A stretch of 64,000 bases of DNA. Source: Moringa oleifera (taxonomy: Eukaryota; Streptophyta; Magnoliopsida; Brassicales; Moringaceae). The position numbers and the translations under genes were made by a program. This document shows positions 50,340-63,433 of the stretch, in pieces (position 1 is the stretch's first letter; every line of letters begins with the position of its first letter). Under the pieces are notes generated by a model. It ran no database searches. It worked only from the letters and a program-made list of their open reading frames with translations, and was not told the DNA's origin. Location: the NCBI GenBank assembly GCA_021397835.1, contig JAJFZO010000645.1:682001-746000 (forward strand), given 5' to 3'.

Positions 50340-52684
50340 TTAAGTTATTTTAGAAAAACCGGAGTGACCGGTTAGGAAGCGGTCCGCTTCAACTTGGGGT
50401 AGTAATTTTGGGGTTTTTATTCACGGTCATTGTGGTTAAGCATTGCTACAGTGTGGATTTTGATCATTTGAAATAGATTGCAGGGTAAATTTGAAAAATA
50501 CCTTCAAATTATTACAAAAATACCTCCTATATTATTGTCATGAAATGGGAGCATGAGTAGTTTTTTTTTTCTTTTCTCTTTTTTCCTTGGGTAGCTTTCA
50601 TATGATTGTTTGGATTTTTAATCACATTTGTTTTATATGTTATTAAAATTTTTATAATATTTTTATGTAAAATTATTTAAAATTTTGAATATTTATTTAT
50701 GAAATTAAATTTTTATATTTAAAAATAGTAAATATATTATGATTTATTAATTTAAATTGAATTAAACTTTATTTAACAATTTAAATTTACAATATTAAAA
50801 AAATTTACATTAATTTTTTTATAAATGTAAGCTACCATCAGAAAAGAAAAAAAAAACAAAAATTTCTTTGATTATTGATATGTTTTTTAAAAAATAACAA
50901 TAACAAAAAGATGAAAAAAAATTATTAAAAAATAGCTTATGGGTCAAATATTATTCAAAATTGAAAGTTAAAATAGAAATTTGTTTATAAAATTTATTTA
51001 AGTAATATTTAAGATATTTTAATAATGAAAATATTTTAATTATTTTCAGTCGTTTAAATAAAATTAAACTAAATTAGTAAATTATGATTCAATTTATCTT
51101 TTTTTAAACATTAAATTTGATTTAACATACGAACTATAGTTCATGGTTTTAAATAACATTTATAATCAATGTTCTAAGATATTATATAAGTATAACTTGT
51201 TGTCATATTAAATTTTAATTTTTAAAAAATATCAAAACAAACCTTAAACTTATATATTAGGTTAAATTAAACCTTCCGTTAGCATAATTGGACTTTGATG
51301 GATGGTCTATTCGAATTTTTTTTAAAACAAAAAAATCTACACAACAAAACACAAAAGAATTTCTTTTCTCTAAAATATCTTCTCTTCATTTATAAATTTT
51401 CTTGCTTTTCACTTGCAAAATCTCCTTTTCTCTACATTAAAGCAACATCAAATGCTTACTTTGAATAAATTATTACCATTCTCTCTTTTCACTTTCTCCG
51501 ATTCCAATTATTAGTATCCCATAAATGTTTCTTCACTCCTCAATCCAAGTCTTCTCCACAAAACCTTAAGCTAGAGAAGCTTGAACTATCCTTCTTCTCT
51601 TCCTAGCAAAGTTGCCAAAATCTTCAACTTTAGCAAGATTAATGGATTCCTAGTTCAGCTATCCTTGACACCTACTTGCTAAATCCAAGCTTCAATCACT
51701 GAAACTACTCATTTCAGCAAAACAATGAGCATCCATTTAGGTTTTCTTTCAAAATCCAGATGCCATATCCCCAAAGCAGTGACATTTGAATCAAATCCAA
51801 AAGGAGTAACAACAAATTCGAAGCCCAATAGTCTCCTGCTTATTCTTATTTTTCGGATGTAGTACTTTTAAATATTATGTTTAATATGTACAACAAAAAG
51901 GTATTGAATATCTTCCCACTTTTCTTACTTCTAGCATCTTTTAAGCTCTTTGCTAAGTTTACCTGGATGTTCATTCTTTACTCCTTGAAACTACAACCAT
52001 GCCCTAAGATCACTGGACCTTTCATCCTTGCTTTTTACATACTTTTTTTTTGTTTGTTTTTAATAGAGAGTTAGAATAATAAAAAAAGAAAGAAAGTAGA
52101 TTTGAAGAGAGCTCAAGCTTAGATCGCAAAACACAGAAAGAGGATGATGAGAAGAATGAATAGAAAATTATGTTTTTGGAGAAGCTTTCATTTTTGTAAA
52201 GAGAAAAAATAAAAAATAGGGAGGCAAAAAGTTAAAACGTTTATTTTTAGAAGGAAATTACAAGGAGAAGACAATCTTGTCTCTTACTTAAGATTAGTTT
52301 TTCATAATGTTAGGTGTTAAAGTTTGTTTTAATAATTATAGAAGATCACAGTTTTTAAATAATAGAGTTTGATTGTTAACCAAATGTATATTTCAAAGTT
52401 TTTTTTTTGGAATATTTTTCTAATATATTTGTATATATTTTTAGTATTTTTTATTTTTATTTTTATTTTTATTTTTTATAATCATTTGAGTTAAAATTTA
52501 ATGTTAAATCAAATTAATAGATTATCATTCAATTTATTACTCTATAAATTTGAAGTTCAATTTAATGCATGCAGCATAATCTATGATTTTAAATAAATTT
52601 ACATATTTTTTATTTTTTACTTTTATTGTTAATTTCATTTTTGCTATTAATTGCCTTTGGACGTCCACAATTGTGCATTTTTTC

Positions 52685-53449
52685 AATAAAATAAAAACTA
52701 ATTATCTTTATCTCTGACTTTTTATAATGAAACTTCATTGTCATATTAACATAAAAGAGATTTTCAAATAGACAAAGATTTTCTTAGAAAAGATTTCAAC
52801 TCTCAAGAAAACCAACAACAGAGGAATTGATTAATGACAACCTTTCCAAAACCTCAAAGAGACCAAATTAGAGAAACCTATTATGAATATATGACAATAA
52901 TTAGACAAAATATAGGATTCTTTACATGGTTTCAAAAATATTGTTATAACAATAATATTGATTATCCTTTTCAAGACAAAGTTTACACCATAGAAACAAC
53001 AACCCAAAAATGGCATACAACCAGAAACATAGACATCATAGGGACACATTCTCCCTTAGAACAGGTAGAAATACAACACCATAGGAGTACCATCATAGCT
53101 TCTCCCTTTAAGAACCTAAGAGAATACAAAAGTCAAGGAGAACCTGCAATTTACCAAGATGTCATTTGTTTATAACAACAAAACAACTACACCAATCAAA
53201 TTCTTCATACAGTAGCCAAACAAATAGATAGACTAGAAAATCAAAATCTAAAATCAGAACAAGAACCCTTTAGTTCAAAATCTTTTTTTAGAAAAACCTT
53301 TCTTCAAAATTTACAATACACCTAAAGAATAACGACTAACCCTAACCAAAAATAGTGATATTTTTCTAGAAAAAATAAAATAAAAATTAATTATCTTTAT
53401 CTTTAACTTTTTATAATGAAACTTCATTGTCATATTAATATATAAAAAG
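52685..53449 (+). mobile_element. ORF fossil flanked by 72-bp direct repeats
   Basis: Direct repeats 52685-52757 and 53374-53449 share about 72 bp with only a few differences, 689 bp apart. Both contain TTTTTATAATGAAACTTCATT, which has a TATA-like part. Between them lies the plus-strand ORF region 52834-53325. The arrangement resembles a fragment of an element with terminal redundancy, such as an endogenous pararetrovirus or a small LTR element. Confidence 0.55.
52834..53325 (+). pseudogene. Possible endogenous pararetrovirus (Caulimoviridae-like) coding remnant
   Basis: A plus-strand reading frame of 164 codons with one in-frame stop at 53173-53175. The first part has IIASPFK and a Tyr/Asn-rich N-terminus; after the stop come NYTNQILHTVAKQIDRLE and a Ser/Phe-rich tail. 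This pattern is one I associate with coding regions of endogenous plant pararetroviruses, but the assignment is from memory and weak. No reverse transcriptase, protease or zinc knuckle is visible next to it, so it is an isolated dead fragment. Confidence 0.4.
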
Positions 53450-54504
53450 CTTTTATGTTATGTTAAATTCTTCTACAGAATTTTTAAAATTAAATTTAGT
53501 GTTATTTATTTTTTAAATTTTAATATTTTTTTTAATTTGTAATCTTTATCAAAATATTTTTTAAGTTTTATTTAATCATAGATTGAAATTTAAGATAAAA
53601 ATTTTAAGTTGATAATAATTTATAATTTAAATTTAATAATTAATTTAGTCATAAAATGCTAATCACTATATATACACCAGCCTCTTTACTCAAAACAAAT
53701 TTGCTTATTAGATTTACATTTTTTTATCTTTAAATTTCATTACATTTAGTTTTTTTTATATTTTACTTTATTATAACTTTATAAATTTATTATATATTAG
53801 ATATTGATATAAAAAAATTATTTATCATTTTATTATTTATTTTTCAAATTTTGTCTTTACAAAAAGCACCACAAAATTAAAGTTCACGAATTTGGTAATC
53901 AGCAACCCCGTAGAAGAAAAACCTTTAATTCCAAAATTGTTAAACTCTTTAGACTTTAAATAGGTCGAGAGAAAAAAAAATAGTTTTAAATTTATCAATC
54001 TCCTTTGATCCAAAAGGTATTGCATGCTAATTTTTTTAATTTTTATTTTAGTTAATAATTGATGTATTTTATTTAATTATTAAATAAATATCATTTTAAA
54101 TCTTAAATTTTATTATTTCTCTAATTAGATCTTTATTTTTAAAATATTTTCAAATAAAACTAATTTTATTAATTTTGTTCAAATCAGATCTTAGTGAAAA
54201 TAATTATAAAAAATAAAAAAAATTTATTATTAAAATATCTAAAAAATTACTCAAATATTAATTTTATAATTTTATCATTTCATTAATAAAAAAGATATCA
54301 AATTCTTTTATTTGTTTATTTATAATTTTTATATAATTTTTATTTGTTTTTATCTTTAAGCTTTAGATTTATTTTAAATTCTATTTACTATTTAATTTAT
54401 CAAATTATATCATAATTAATTATATTGTGAATAATATAACAAATATTCCAACAAAATATAATTTTATTTATTGTAAAATAAGTTATTGTATAAAATGATA
54501 TTTA

Positions 54505-54635
54505 TAATTTTTTATAATACATCTATTAAAAATTATAAATACTAATTTAATAATAATAAGAAAATACTTTAATTTTTTATAATATAACTATTAAAAATTA
54601 TAAATACTAATTTAATAATAATAAGAAAATACTTT
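54505..54635. repeat. 65-bp AT-rich tandem duplication
   Basis: The block TAAATACTAATTTAATAATA starts at 54536 and again at 54601 with the same flanks (TTTTTTATAATA before, AAGAAAATACTTT after). Confidence 0.85.
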
Positions 54636-55672
54636 CTTTTTTCTAATATATTCTTAATTTAAATTATTTTTTAATAAGATAAAGATCTCATAAAACTTTG
54701 ATATTTACCTTATATTACTAATCAAAACTTCATGTTTGAAGAGCGACAAATCAAATTTTGATTTATTAATTTAATTTGAATTAAATATTATTAAAAAAAT
54801 TAAAAAATTGAAGGTATTCAAATTAAAAATCTAATAAAATGAATTTTAACTTAAAATTTTTCATAGATGTAAAAAAATATTTAAGCTATTATCTCAAAAT
54901 ATTTCATAATTTTTTGAGTAATTATGCTATTTTAAATTTTTTTTGATATTATAAATTTAAAAAATATATATTTTCAAAACTTAAAAAATTATAAAAGTTT
55001 TTGTGATGGTAGTTCGAATATATTTTTTTTTTTTACATATATAAAAAATTTGAAATCAAAATTTATTGTATAAAACCATCAATTGGAATACCTATATTTT
55101 CTAAATTTTTTGACAAAGTTTCATTTACATCAAATTAATAATTAATGTTCCATTTGTCAGTTTTTAAATACAAGAGTTTGATTGATAATACGAAGTAAAA
55201 ATAAAGAAAACTTTTATTCAAGTAAATATTATACAAATTGAATTATCTATATTATTTATCAAATTTTTATTTTTAATAACAAATAGAACATGATTTATTA
55301 ATTTTGATAGAATCAAAACACATAAAATAAAATATTCACATCAAAAATTTTATACAATAAATTTTAATTTAAAATTTTCACACAAAGAAAAAAATATTCA
55401 AATTATCGTTATAAAGAATTTTAATTTTTTTAAAAATTAAAAATATATATTTTATATTTATAATATTATAAATTTAAAATTTTATATAAATTTTGAATTC
55501 AAAATTATTTAATTTAAAATAAAACAAATAATTTATTTAAATTATTTTAAAATCATTTTAATAATAAATATATTTTTAATTATTAGATGTATTTAAACTA
55601 AAATTTAATTTAATTAATAATTTAAATTTAATTTATTACTTAAATAATAATTTAATGGATAATATAAAATAA

Positions 55673-56606
55673 AAAGTAAATATCATTTAAATTTTGACCT
55701 TTACATTATCTCTTCGAACAGACACTAAGTTCCAAAATGTATCTAAACTAACCTTCACTTTTTAATTTTGTCCAAATTGAACCTTAATTGCAAACGTCAT
55801 TTAAATTAATTTTTTTCGTGAGGGCATTATCATTCGTTAAATCCTTCATTCCCTTCCCTTCAGAGAAAACGCAGAGAAAACGTAGAGAAAACGCAGTGTC
55901 TTGTTGCTTGAAGAGAGAGAAGAAAAAGATAAAGAGGAAAAAGAAAAAAAAAGTTGTAAATTAATCGGGATTTTCTTGTTAAAGAATCAAGTATTAGTGA
56001 TATATATACTAATTGAAACTGAATTTGTCAATGGAGAGTGAAGGTTCTTCCGAAAGCTCATCCTATCAAACATTCAAATTTGTCATTGCGGTATTAGGGC
56101 AAAATTACATACCTCATGAATAACAAGAAACCCAAAAAAAAGATTCTGGGATTATAGGAAGAACATTATGCAATCAAACCTTCAAATTTTTTGATATCAA
56201 GTGATGAATTGAGAGAAAAAAACAAAATTTAGGTTTCTGGGGAGAAGACCAAAACAGGGAGAAAACCAAAATGGGAAAAACGCTGTCGTTTACCTCTATA
56301 TATTCTACTGATGTAATGTCATTTTTGCCCTTCAATAAATCCATTTAGATTTCTGGGGAGAAGGCCAAAACAGGGAGAAGACCAAAATGAGAAAAACGCT
56401 GTCGTTTTCTTTATATATTCTAGTGATGTAATGTCCTTTTTGCCTTTTAATAAATTTATTTTTTAAAAACTTCGTTTAATTGATTTAAACGGAAGGTTCA
56501 ATTTGAATAAAATTAAAAAATTGAGGTTAGTTTGGATATATTTTAAAATTTAGTGTCTGTTTGAAGATATAATATAAAAGTCAGAGTTTTAAATGATATT
56601 TACTTT
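55673..56606. mobile_element. 0.93-kb non-autonomous element with long terminal inverted repeats
   Basis: 55673-55800 and the reverse complement of 56478-56606 match over about 125 bp with scattered substitutions. Shared blocks include AAGTAAATATCATTTAAA at the tip, AACAGACACTAA and CAAATTGAACCTT. The flanks allow a 7-bp AAAATAA duplication, but this is AT-rich and weak. Internally there is an 11-bp tandem motif (CAGAGAAAACG, about 55862-55896) and a 116-bp tandem duplication. There is no transposase. Long TIRs and size fit a Mutator-like non-autonomous element, though the family is not certain. Confidence 0.75.
56230..56461. repeat. 116-bp tandem duplication inside the TIR element
   Basis: The block TTTCTGGGGAGAAG starts at 56234 and 56350. 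Both copies continue through CCAAAACAGGGAGAA, GAAAAACGCTGTCGTTT, TATATATTCTA and GATGTAATGTC with few differences. Confidence 0.9.
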
Positions 56607-56775
56607 AAAATAAATTATATATATATTATATTTTTTAATTTATTATAAAAATTATTATTTATATATATAAATATAAATGAAGAAAAATGTTGTGTTATCC
56701 AAATCAACAAAAAGGTGAGTCTCTTTTGTTTTGTTGCACGTCAAGCTCGGTAGTTCCTTTTCACTTTACGGGCAC

Positions 56776-56784
56776 AAACCCTAA
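56776..56784 (+). promoter_or_regulatory. telo-box upstream of AAK6
   Basis: Exact AAACCCTAA on the coding strand. This motif is enriched in plant promoters of ribosome and translation genes, which suits an AK6/Fap7-type ribosome assembly factor. It lies about 1.07 kb before the ATG, so it is close to the transcription start only if a 5' UTR intron exists. Confidence 0.5.
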
Positions 56785-57580
56785 GCAGCCGAGTTGTGCG
56801 GCTGTTGGCAGTGAGAGGGTAATCACGAGAAGATATCGGTAGTCGATCACGAGAAGATCACTAGTAAGGCTGTTAGATGATAAAGAATTGAAATAGTTGT
56901 GGTTCTATGTAATTTGAATGCTTCTGTTGTTGGTACTCTTAATTTTGATTAGCGTTTGTCTTCTCTGAAGTTGGCTTTCTCTAGTTCCTATTTTGTGTCG
57001 ATCATACTTGGTGTAGTTTGAGTTGTTTTATGCCTGTTTATGTAGGGAGGATTATCTTTAACTAAAGGCTTGTCGCTGGGATTTTTTTTTTTCCTTGTGC
57101 ACTTATGATAGTGTTGTGCTTATGACTGTTGGAAACTCTTTTAGATTGATTCAAGTTTTGAAGTGCCATTTCCAGCAGACATGAAGATGGGAAAATTCTC
57201 AATTGTGTTGGTTATGTTGCTTAATGAAATTTACAGAATCTACAGAATGGAATTGCTCACTGCCCTCTGATGGTGAAATAGATTGTGGTAGAAAACTCAT
57301 TGCTTTGGTATGTGGGGGCTGTCAATTTTTTTGCTAATGTTCATTTTAAACCATACTGTGTTGTGGAGTAGGCTAATGAAATGACAGGCAGTGCTGGTAA
57401 TTATAATGATAATTTCTCTTGTATTGTACAAGGATTTAAAAATTATTTCTTTTCTTGGTTGCTTCTTTCTTTCTCGTTGCCTTAATTGGTAATTTACTTT
57501 TCCCTTTGGAGTTAGGTTGCTCATTATTTTCTTTTGGAATCAGGGTTGCTTATTTATTTATTTATTTAGTTTTGGAATTA

Positions 57581-57698
57581 GGATTCCTTATTGCTTTCTT
57601 TTGGGAAATACGGTACCTTATTGCTTTCTTTTGGTTTAGGCTTCCTTATTGCTTTCTTTTGGTTTGGGCTTCCTTATTGCTTTCTTTTGGTTTAGGTT
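57581..57698. repeat. 28-30-bp tandem repeat, four copies
   Basis: The block CCTTATTGCTTTCTTTTGG starts at 57586, 57616, 57645 and 57672. It lies in the probable 5' leader intron of AAK6 and is pyrimidine-rich on the coding strand. Confidence 0.85.
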
Positions 57699-57849
57699 TG
57701 GATTAGGGAAACTGTTCCATTGGATTTGTTTGCTCTCCCTACAAAAACCAATACGTGAGAGGTGTACACCTTACCTCACAATTGGTTAAACAGTTTGCCT
57801 TGACCTCATGCTCTTGCTTTTGTGAATATTTCTGTGTCATAGAGTGACC

Positions 57850-59101
<1,252 letters not shown>

Positions 59102-61200
59102 TCACAACCATATCAACAAAAAATCTCTCCACCCTCTGCTTTTTGGTTTTGTGAGAGGATCTTGTAAGTCTCTGTTACCAGTAGTTTGCTTGAGGTGTTC
59201 CTTTTTTTTTAAAAAAAATTTCTCTTGGTAGGAAAAATTTCCTTGCTGTCCCTCATTTTTGAGTTCTGTAAGGAAGCTTGCTAAGTTTTATTCAAGTCTT
59301 CTCTATGATCTATTCCAGCTAATTCTAGCCAATTAAATGGACAATTTGGGTATTTGTCCCTGATAGTGGTGGATATTTTCTGTCTTTTTTCTTTTGGGCT
59401 AATGTAAAAGTTTTGACATGTCTGCCTAAGTTCATTACGACAAAAATATAAACTAGCAGTGTAAAGAATGGATTTGAGAAGTTACAGAGTTAACCGTGAA
59501 TTCTAAATGATCTTAGTTTTTATTTGTAATTGGGTAATAGACATATGGGTTTCATTCTCCTTAAACTCTAAATGATTATTGTACTGGGAGGGAGGGAGAG
59601 GGAGAGAGAGAGAGAGAGAGAGAGAGGATCTGTCATTTGAAATCATTGAAAATGAGAATTTTGTTTTCATATTGTGAACAGTTTATTTATTTAATAATTT
59701 TGTTTTTATTAATGAAACAATATTATTTGTTTGTTTATTATTTCATGTTTTAAATATTAAATTATACTATTCTCATAATATTATTTTATTATTTATGTAG
59801 CGCACTATGGATTATATAGTAATAGTTTATGTTGTTACATTACATTCTATGGATTTTGTGCATCATGTTGTAGTTTAGATTTATGTTTTTTTTTTTTTTT
59901 TTTCCTTTTGGTTTTCATTCTCTTATTAAGTGTTAAAGCATGTATGTGTATGATTTATTTTAGAGCATTCTCCATCTGAGATGAACATTGAATTTCAAAT
60001 AATTTCACAATTTGGAGTTTTTGAGGAGAAGAGCTGAAATTTATATATTTAACAAATAATTTTAATTGATAAGGTTAAAATTGCTAATAAAGTATGGTTG
60101 TATTTTGCCTTTAAAAAGTTAGTTAAGCTCAAATAGGGGAAATGGAGTATTTAAATAAACTTTCTGAACAATTGTAAAAAATATTATTTAAAATTGAAAT
60201 AATATATTTTATTTTAAATTGATAATAATTTTTTAAAAATAAAATAAATTATAATTTATCAATTTAAATCAAGTGAAATTTTTTATTTATTTAATTTAAG
60301 TTATTAACAAAGGTAAAATGAAATTTCATTTATACTTCTCGAAAAATCATTCCTTCTCTCCCTTTATGAACTTTAACATTTTGATTTTGAAGTCAAATCC
60401 AAAATTGATAGTTGTTTTGCACTTTATTAATTATTAAAAATGTACACATCAAGGTTAAGGTATATTATTTTATTTTTGATTTAGTCTTTTTTTCTAGTCT
60501 TCCATTTTGTCAAAAAGCAAATTTTTTTGGGTTTCTGTTGGTCAAAACCAATTTCCTCTCTCAAAAAGCAATTTCTCCAACATTTTGGGTCATCTATAAT
60601 TTATCTCTCAATTTTGTTTTGTTAACATAAGTTTTTAATTTCAACCGCATTTACAATTTTATTTTTTCAAGTTGTGAGTTTCTCTTTAATCTCTTTCTAA
60701 AATTATTATTTTTCTTTTTTAAAAAAATAATTCAGTGGACCAAAATATCTTCTCATTAAAGATATCATTTTAGTCTATAATTTAATTTTGTTCAAATTAA
60801 TCAATTGATTTCTTTAAAGATTTTTTAAAATTCAAAATATATTTGCAAAGAAATTATAAATTTAAAATTTAAATAATATTTTTTAAAAATCAAATGACAT
60901 ACAAAAAAATAATAAATATTTAAAATATTTAAATTTGTAGCATAACATAACAAATTAAAGGGTAAATGTTATATAAAACTTGTTTGAACAATTTAAATAT
61001 AATAAATAAACAAATATACTAACATGTGTTTGTCCTTTCTTTGAAATGCTGAAGATTTTAGATGTTCTATTTTCAAGATTCAATTGTGTATTCTTTTATA
61101 AATTTTACACATTAAAATTTTAAAAATTAATGAACTTGTATCTTCTTTATCTTCTCAAATGAAGTTGTGAATAAAAAATTAGATGTTCAAAAAGATACGT
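59102..61200. other. 3' flank of AAK6 and AT-rich spacer
   Basis: 59102-59400 probably holds the 3' UTR. 59596-59627 is a (GA)n microsatellite. 59640-61200 is AT-rich with poly-T and poly-A runs. No coding or RNA signal was recognised. Confidence 0.6.
59590..59627. repeat. (GA)n microsatellite
   Basis: GGGAGGGAGAGGGA leads into about 13 GA units downstream of AAK6. Confidence 0.9.
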
Positions 61201-61214
61201 ACTTTATATATGGT

Positions 61215-61529
61215 AATGTTCTTTTTTTGTGTCTTTTCCTACAGACATATACTTTTCATAGCATCATTTCTGTCTGAGTGAAATAAAATGTCTATTAATA
61301 ACAAATATATACTTTTTATATAATTATTTTTGTTTGAGTGAAATATTGATAACAGACACATGTTTTTTCTAGAATTATTTTTGTTTGAGTGCACATACTT
61401 TTTAAAGAGTTATGTTTGTTTGACTGAAAAGAGATGTTTATTGATATGTGGCTTATTTAATAGAGTTTGAACTTCATTTCTTAGTTAGATATGAGAGAAG
61501 TTAAATTTCAAACACCTATATACTTAACA
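61215..61529 (-). repeat. 3' LTR (partly delimited) with internal tandem repeats
   Basis: The LTR starts at 61529 on the minus strand (TGTTAAGT after the polypurine tract). Downstream are about four degenerate copies of a unit containing TTTTTGTTTGAGTGAAATA (plus strand), at roughly 61264, 61326, 61379 and 61424. The lower end is uncertain. Confidence 0.6.
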
Positions 61530-62151
61530 ATACCCCACATTTGAAGTTAAACTTCATTACTAATGAAGCTAAGTAAAAATTTATTTGAGAGAGCAATATA
61601 CATGTTATGCATAAAGTGAAGTGTCAACATATGCTTGAACTTATCTTAGTGATAATCTATTGGGATTACTTAGTGAACCAGCAGATCAAGTTAAATCGTT
61701 CACTGTTAGAAAAATCAAGACAATAAATCTCACACATAACATATCTTCAGCACAATAGTTCACAGTTGTGTTCATTTTGATCCTGAACTTATCTTGGTTC
61801 ATGATAGTTTTAGAGAATTTAACCATTTTGTTTTTCATTCTCATAAATGTGACCCCATATTTACTGTCATCTATATGACATTATTATGAGTTCTTAAGAT
61901 TCCTATAATTGTCATTAAATACTTATGCATATTCTTAACCATATGTTCTAACACACAACTATTATAGAAATAAGTTAAATGTGTATTTTAACATTTGAGT
62001 ATTATATAACTAGTTTGCTTATTGAAATAAAGCCATTGCATTTATAATTTCCCAAGTTAGGTTTTTACCAAAATTTACTCCTTTATTGGGTCTAAACTTA
62101 TTTTCTTGAAGAAAATATAGTTTGCTCTCTTGACAGACCCTTTATTAAAGG

Positions 62152-62233
62152 ATCTATACTATCTTCTTTTGATTTTACATATTAAATGGAGAATCTATAC
62201 TATCTTTCTTTGATTTTACCATATTAAATGGAG
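62152..62233. repeat. 41-bp tandem duplication in the copia tail
   Basis: The block ATCTATACTATCTT starts at 62152 and 62193, each followed by TTTGATTTTAC and ATATTAAATGGAGA. Confidence 0.85.
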
Positions 62234-62685
62234 ATAATTCCATTTGAGAGTAACTATTTTATTATATTATGTCTACACCTAATATGCTTTGATTTTTTCA
62301 TTGTATATATTATTTTTTGCTCCACTTTGAGTTGTCATGCTATATAATGTAGATATATAGCTGTCATAGGCCTAAGCTAAATTGGAATGTCTTCTTAGAA
62401 AATTTTTAGGCCATTTTGATTCTTTAATAGCTTGATTAATGCTATGAATTCAGATTTCACAGTAGAATGTGTTATACAAGTCTATCTAGAAGACTTCCAT
62501 GAAACAACATCTCAATTTAATGTAAAAACATATCCATTAATTGATTTGGTTTCTATGTTGTTGGAAATTCAGTTCACATCATTATATCCTTCTAGAACAA
62601 GTGGATATTTTGTGTAATTTAATTTATAATTTAAACTATATTTCAAATATCTTAATGCTTTAATTAATGTATATTAATGATCTTG

Positions 62686-63021
62686 TCAAGGATTGCTCAT
62701 ATAGCTTCTAAGTCTGCTTACTATACGATCAATGTCTAGTCTAGTGGAATTCATTAGGTATATTAGGCTTCCAACGATTTGAAAAAATTCCAATTGAAAA
62801 ATTATATTTTTTATATTTTTCACTAATTTGCAATTCATATCAAAAGAAATTATTGTTGGTTTATAATCAATTAACCACCTAGATGTTTTCCGTTGATTAG
62901 GGTGAACATAATTTAGTGTGCCTCTGATGTTATGAGCAACTTTAATAAAATTAAATCTAGTTGCCTTTCTAGAGATATAATGTTTATAAAAGTCAAGTGT
63001 GCCTAACTTCATACCTCTCAA
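62686..63021 (-). pseudogene. copia reverse transcriptase C-terminal fragment
   Basis: The minus-strand reading has GSLIYLMNSTRLDIDRIVSR and YMSNP, the conserved end of copia reverse transcriptase, preceded by a linker-like KPTIISFDMNCKLVK. It is an isolated fragment of the deleted element. Confidence 0.8.
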
Positions 63022-63241
63022 TAGGCTTTATTTGGATAACTCTTATAGTCCACGTTCACTCACATATGCAAGCTTTTGAAGCCACAAAATCACCTTTGAA
63101 CTTTTTGACTTTGAAACGAGTGCAACAATACTATTGATTTCATAAGCACATACAAGCTATTATCTTTGATTCCTTACATAATACATAAACACCATTTCAC
63201 CAACTTCTACCTTATAAGAGTAACTATTGGATTTCAAAATA

Positions 63242-63433
63242 TCAAGAGAAAATAAATTTCTCTTTCAACTCTAAGATGTAGCTTATATTTGATAAAATTC
63301 TTTTCGAATCATTATATGTTTTAATTCTAACAGTACCAATTCTCACAACCTTACAAACCTTATTATTGCCCAACAAGACTAGTATATTATTTGCCTTTTT
63401 AAAAGATCCAAACCACTCCTTATTGGGGACCAT
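63242..63433 (-). pseudogene. copia protease/pre-integrase fragment
   Basis: The minus strand shows PNKEWFGSFKKANN, LGNNKVCKVVRIGTVRIK and SNISYILELKEKFIFS, the block between protease and integrase in copia polyproteins. Confidence 0.8.

Larger units (their letters stand above)
50063..55672. other. AT-rich intergenic region left of the long-TIR element
   Basis: It starts with the NUP155 5' UTR and promoter (to about 50420). The remainder is very AT-rich with long A/T runs. It contains the pararetrovirus-like ORF fossil (52685-53449), a 65-bp tandem duplication (54505-54635) and no gene that I recognise. 51360-52060 is less AT-rich, but its ORFs match nothing known to me. Confidence 0.6.
56607..57849. 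other. Promoter and 5' UTR side of AAK6
   Basis: 56607-56700 is AT-rich. From about 56740 the composition becomes mixed, with a telo-box at 56776-56784 and a probable transcribed leader. 57842 ends a plausible acceptor (CATAG) eight bases before the start codon, so a 5' UTR intron is possible but unproven. A 28-30-bp tandem repeat lies at 57581-57698. Confidence 0.5.

Noticed and set aside
51180..52380. Possible inverted-repeat element with AAAACAAAC-type ends
   Set aside because: Only short AT-rich matches between the ends; below what I would trust without alignment.
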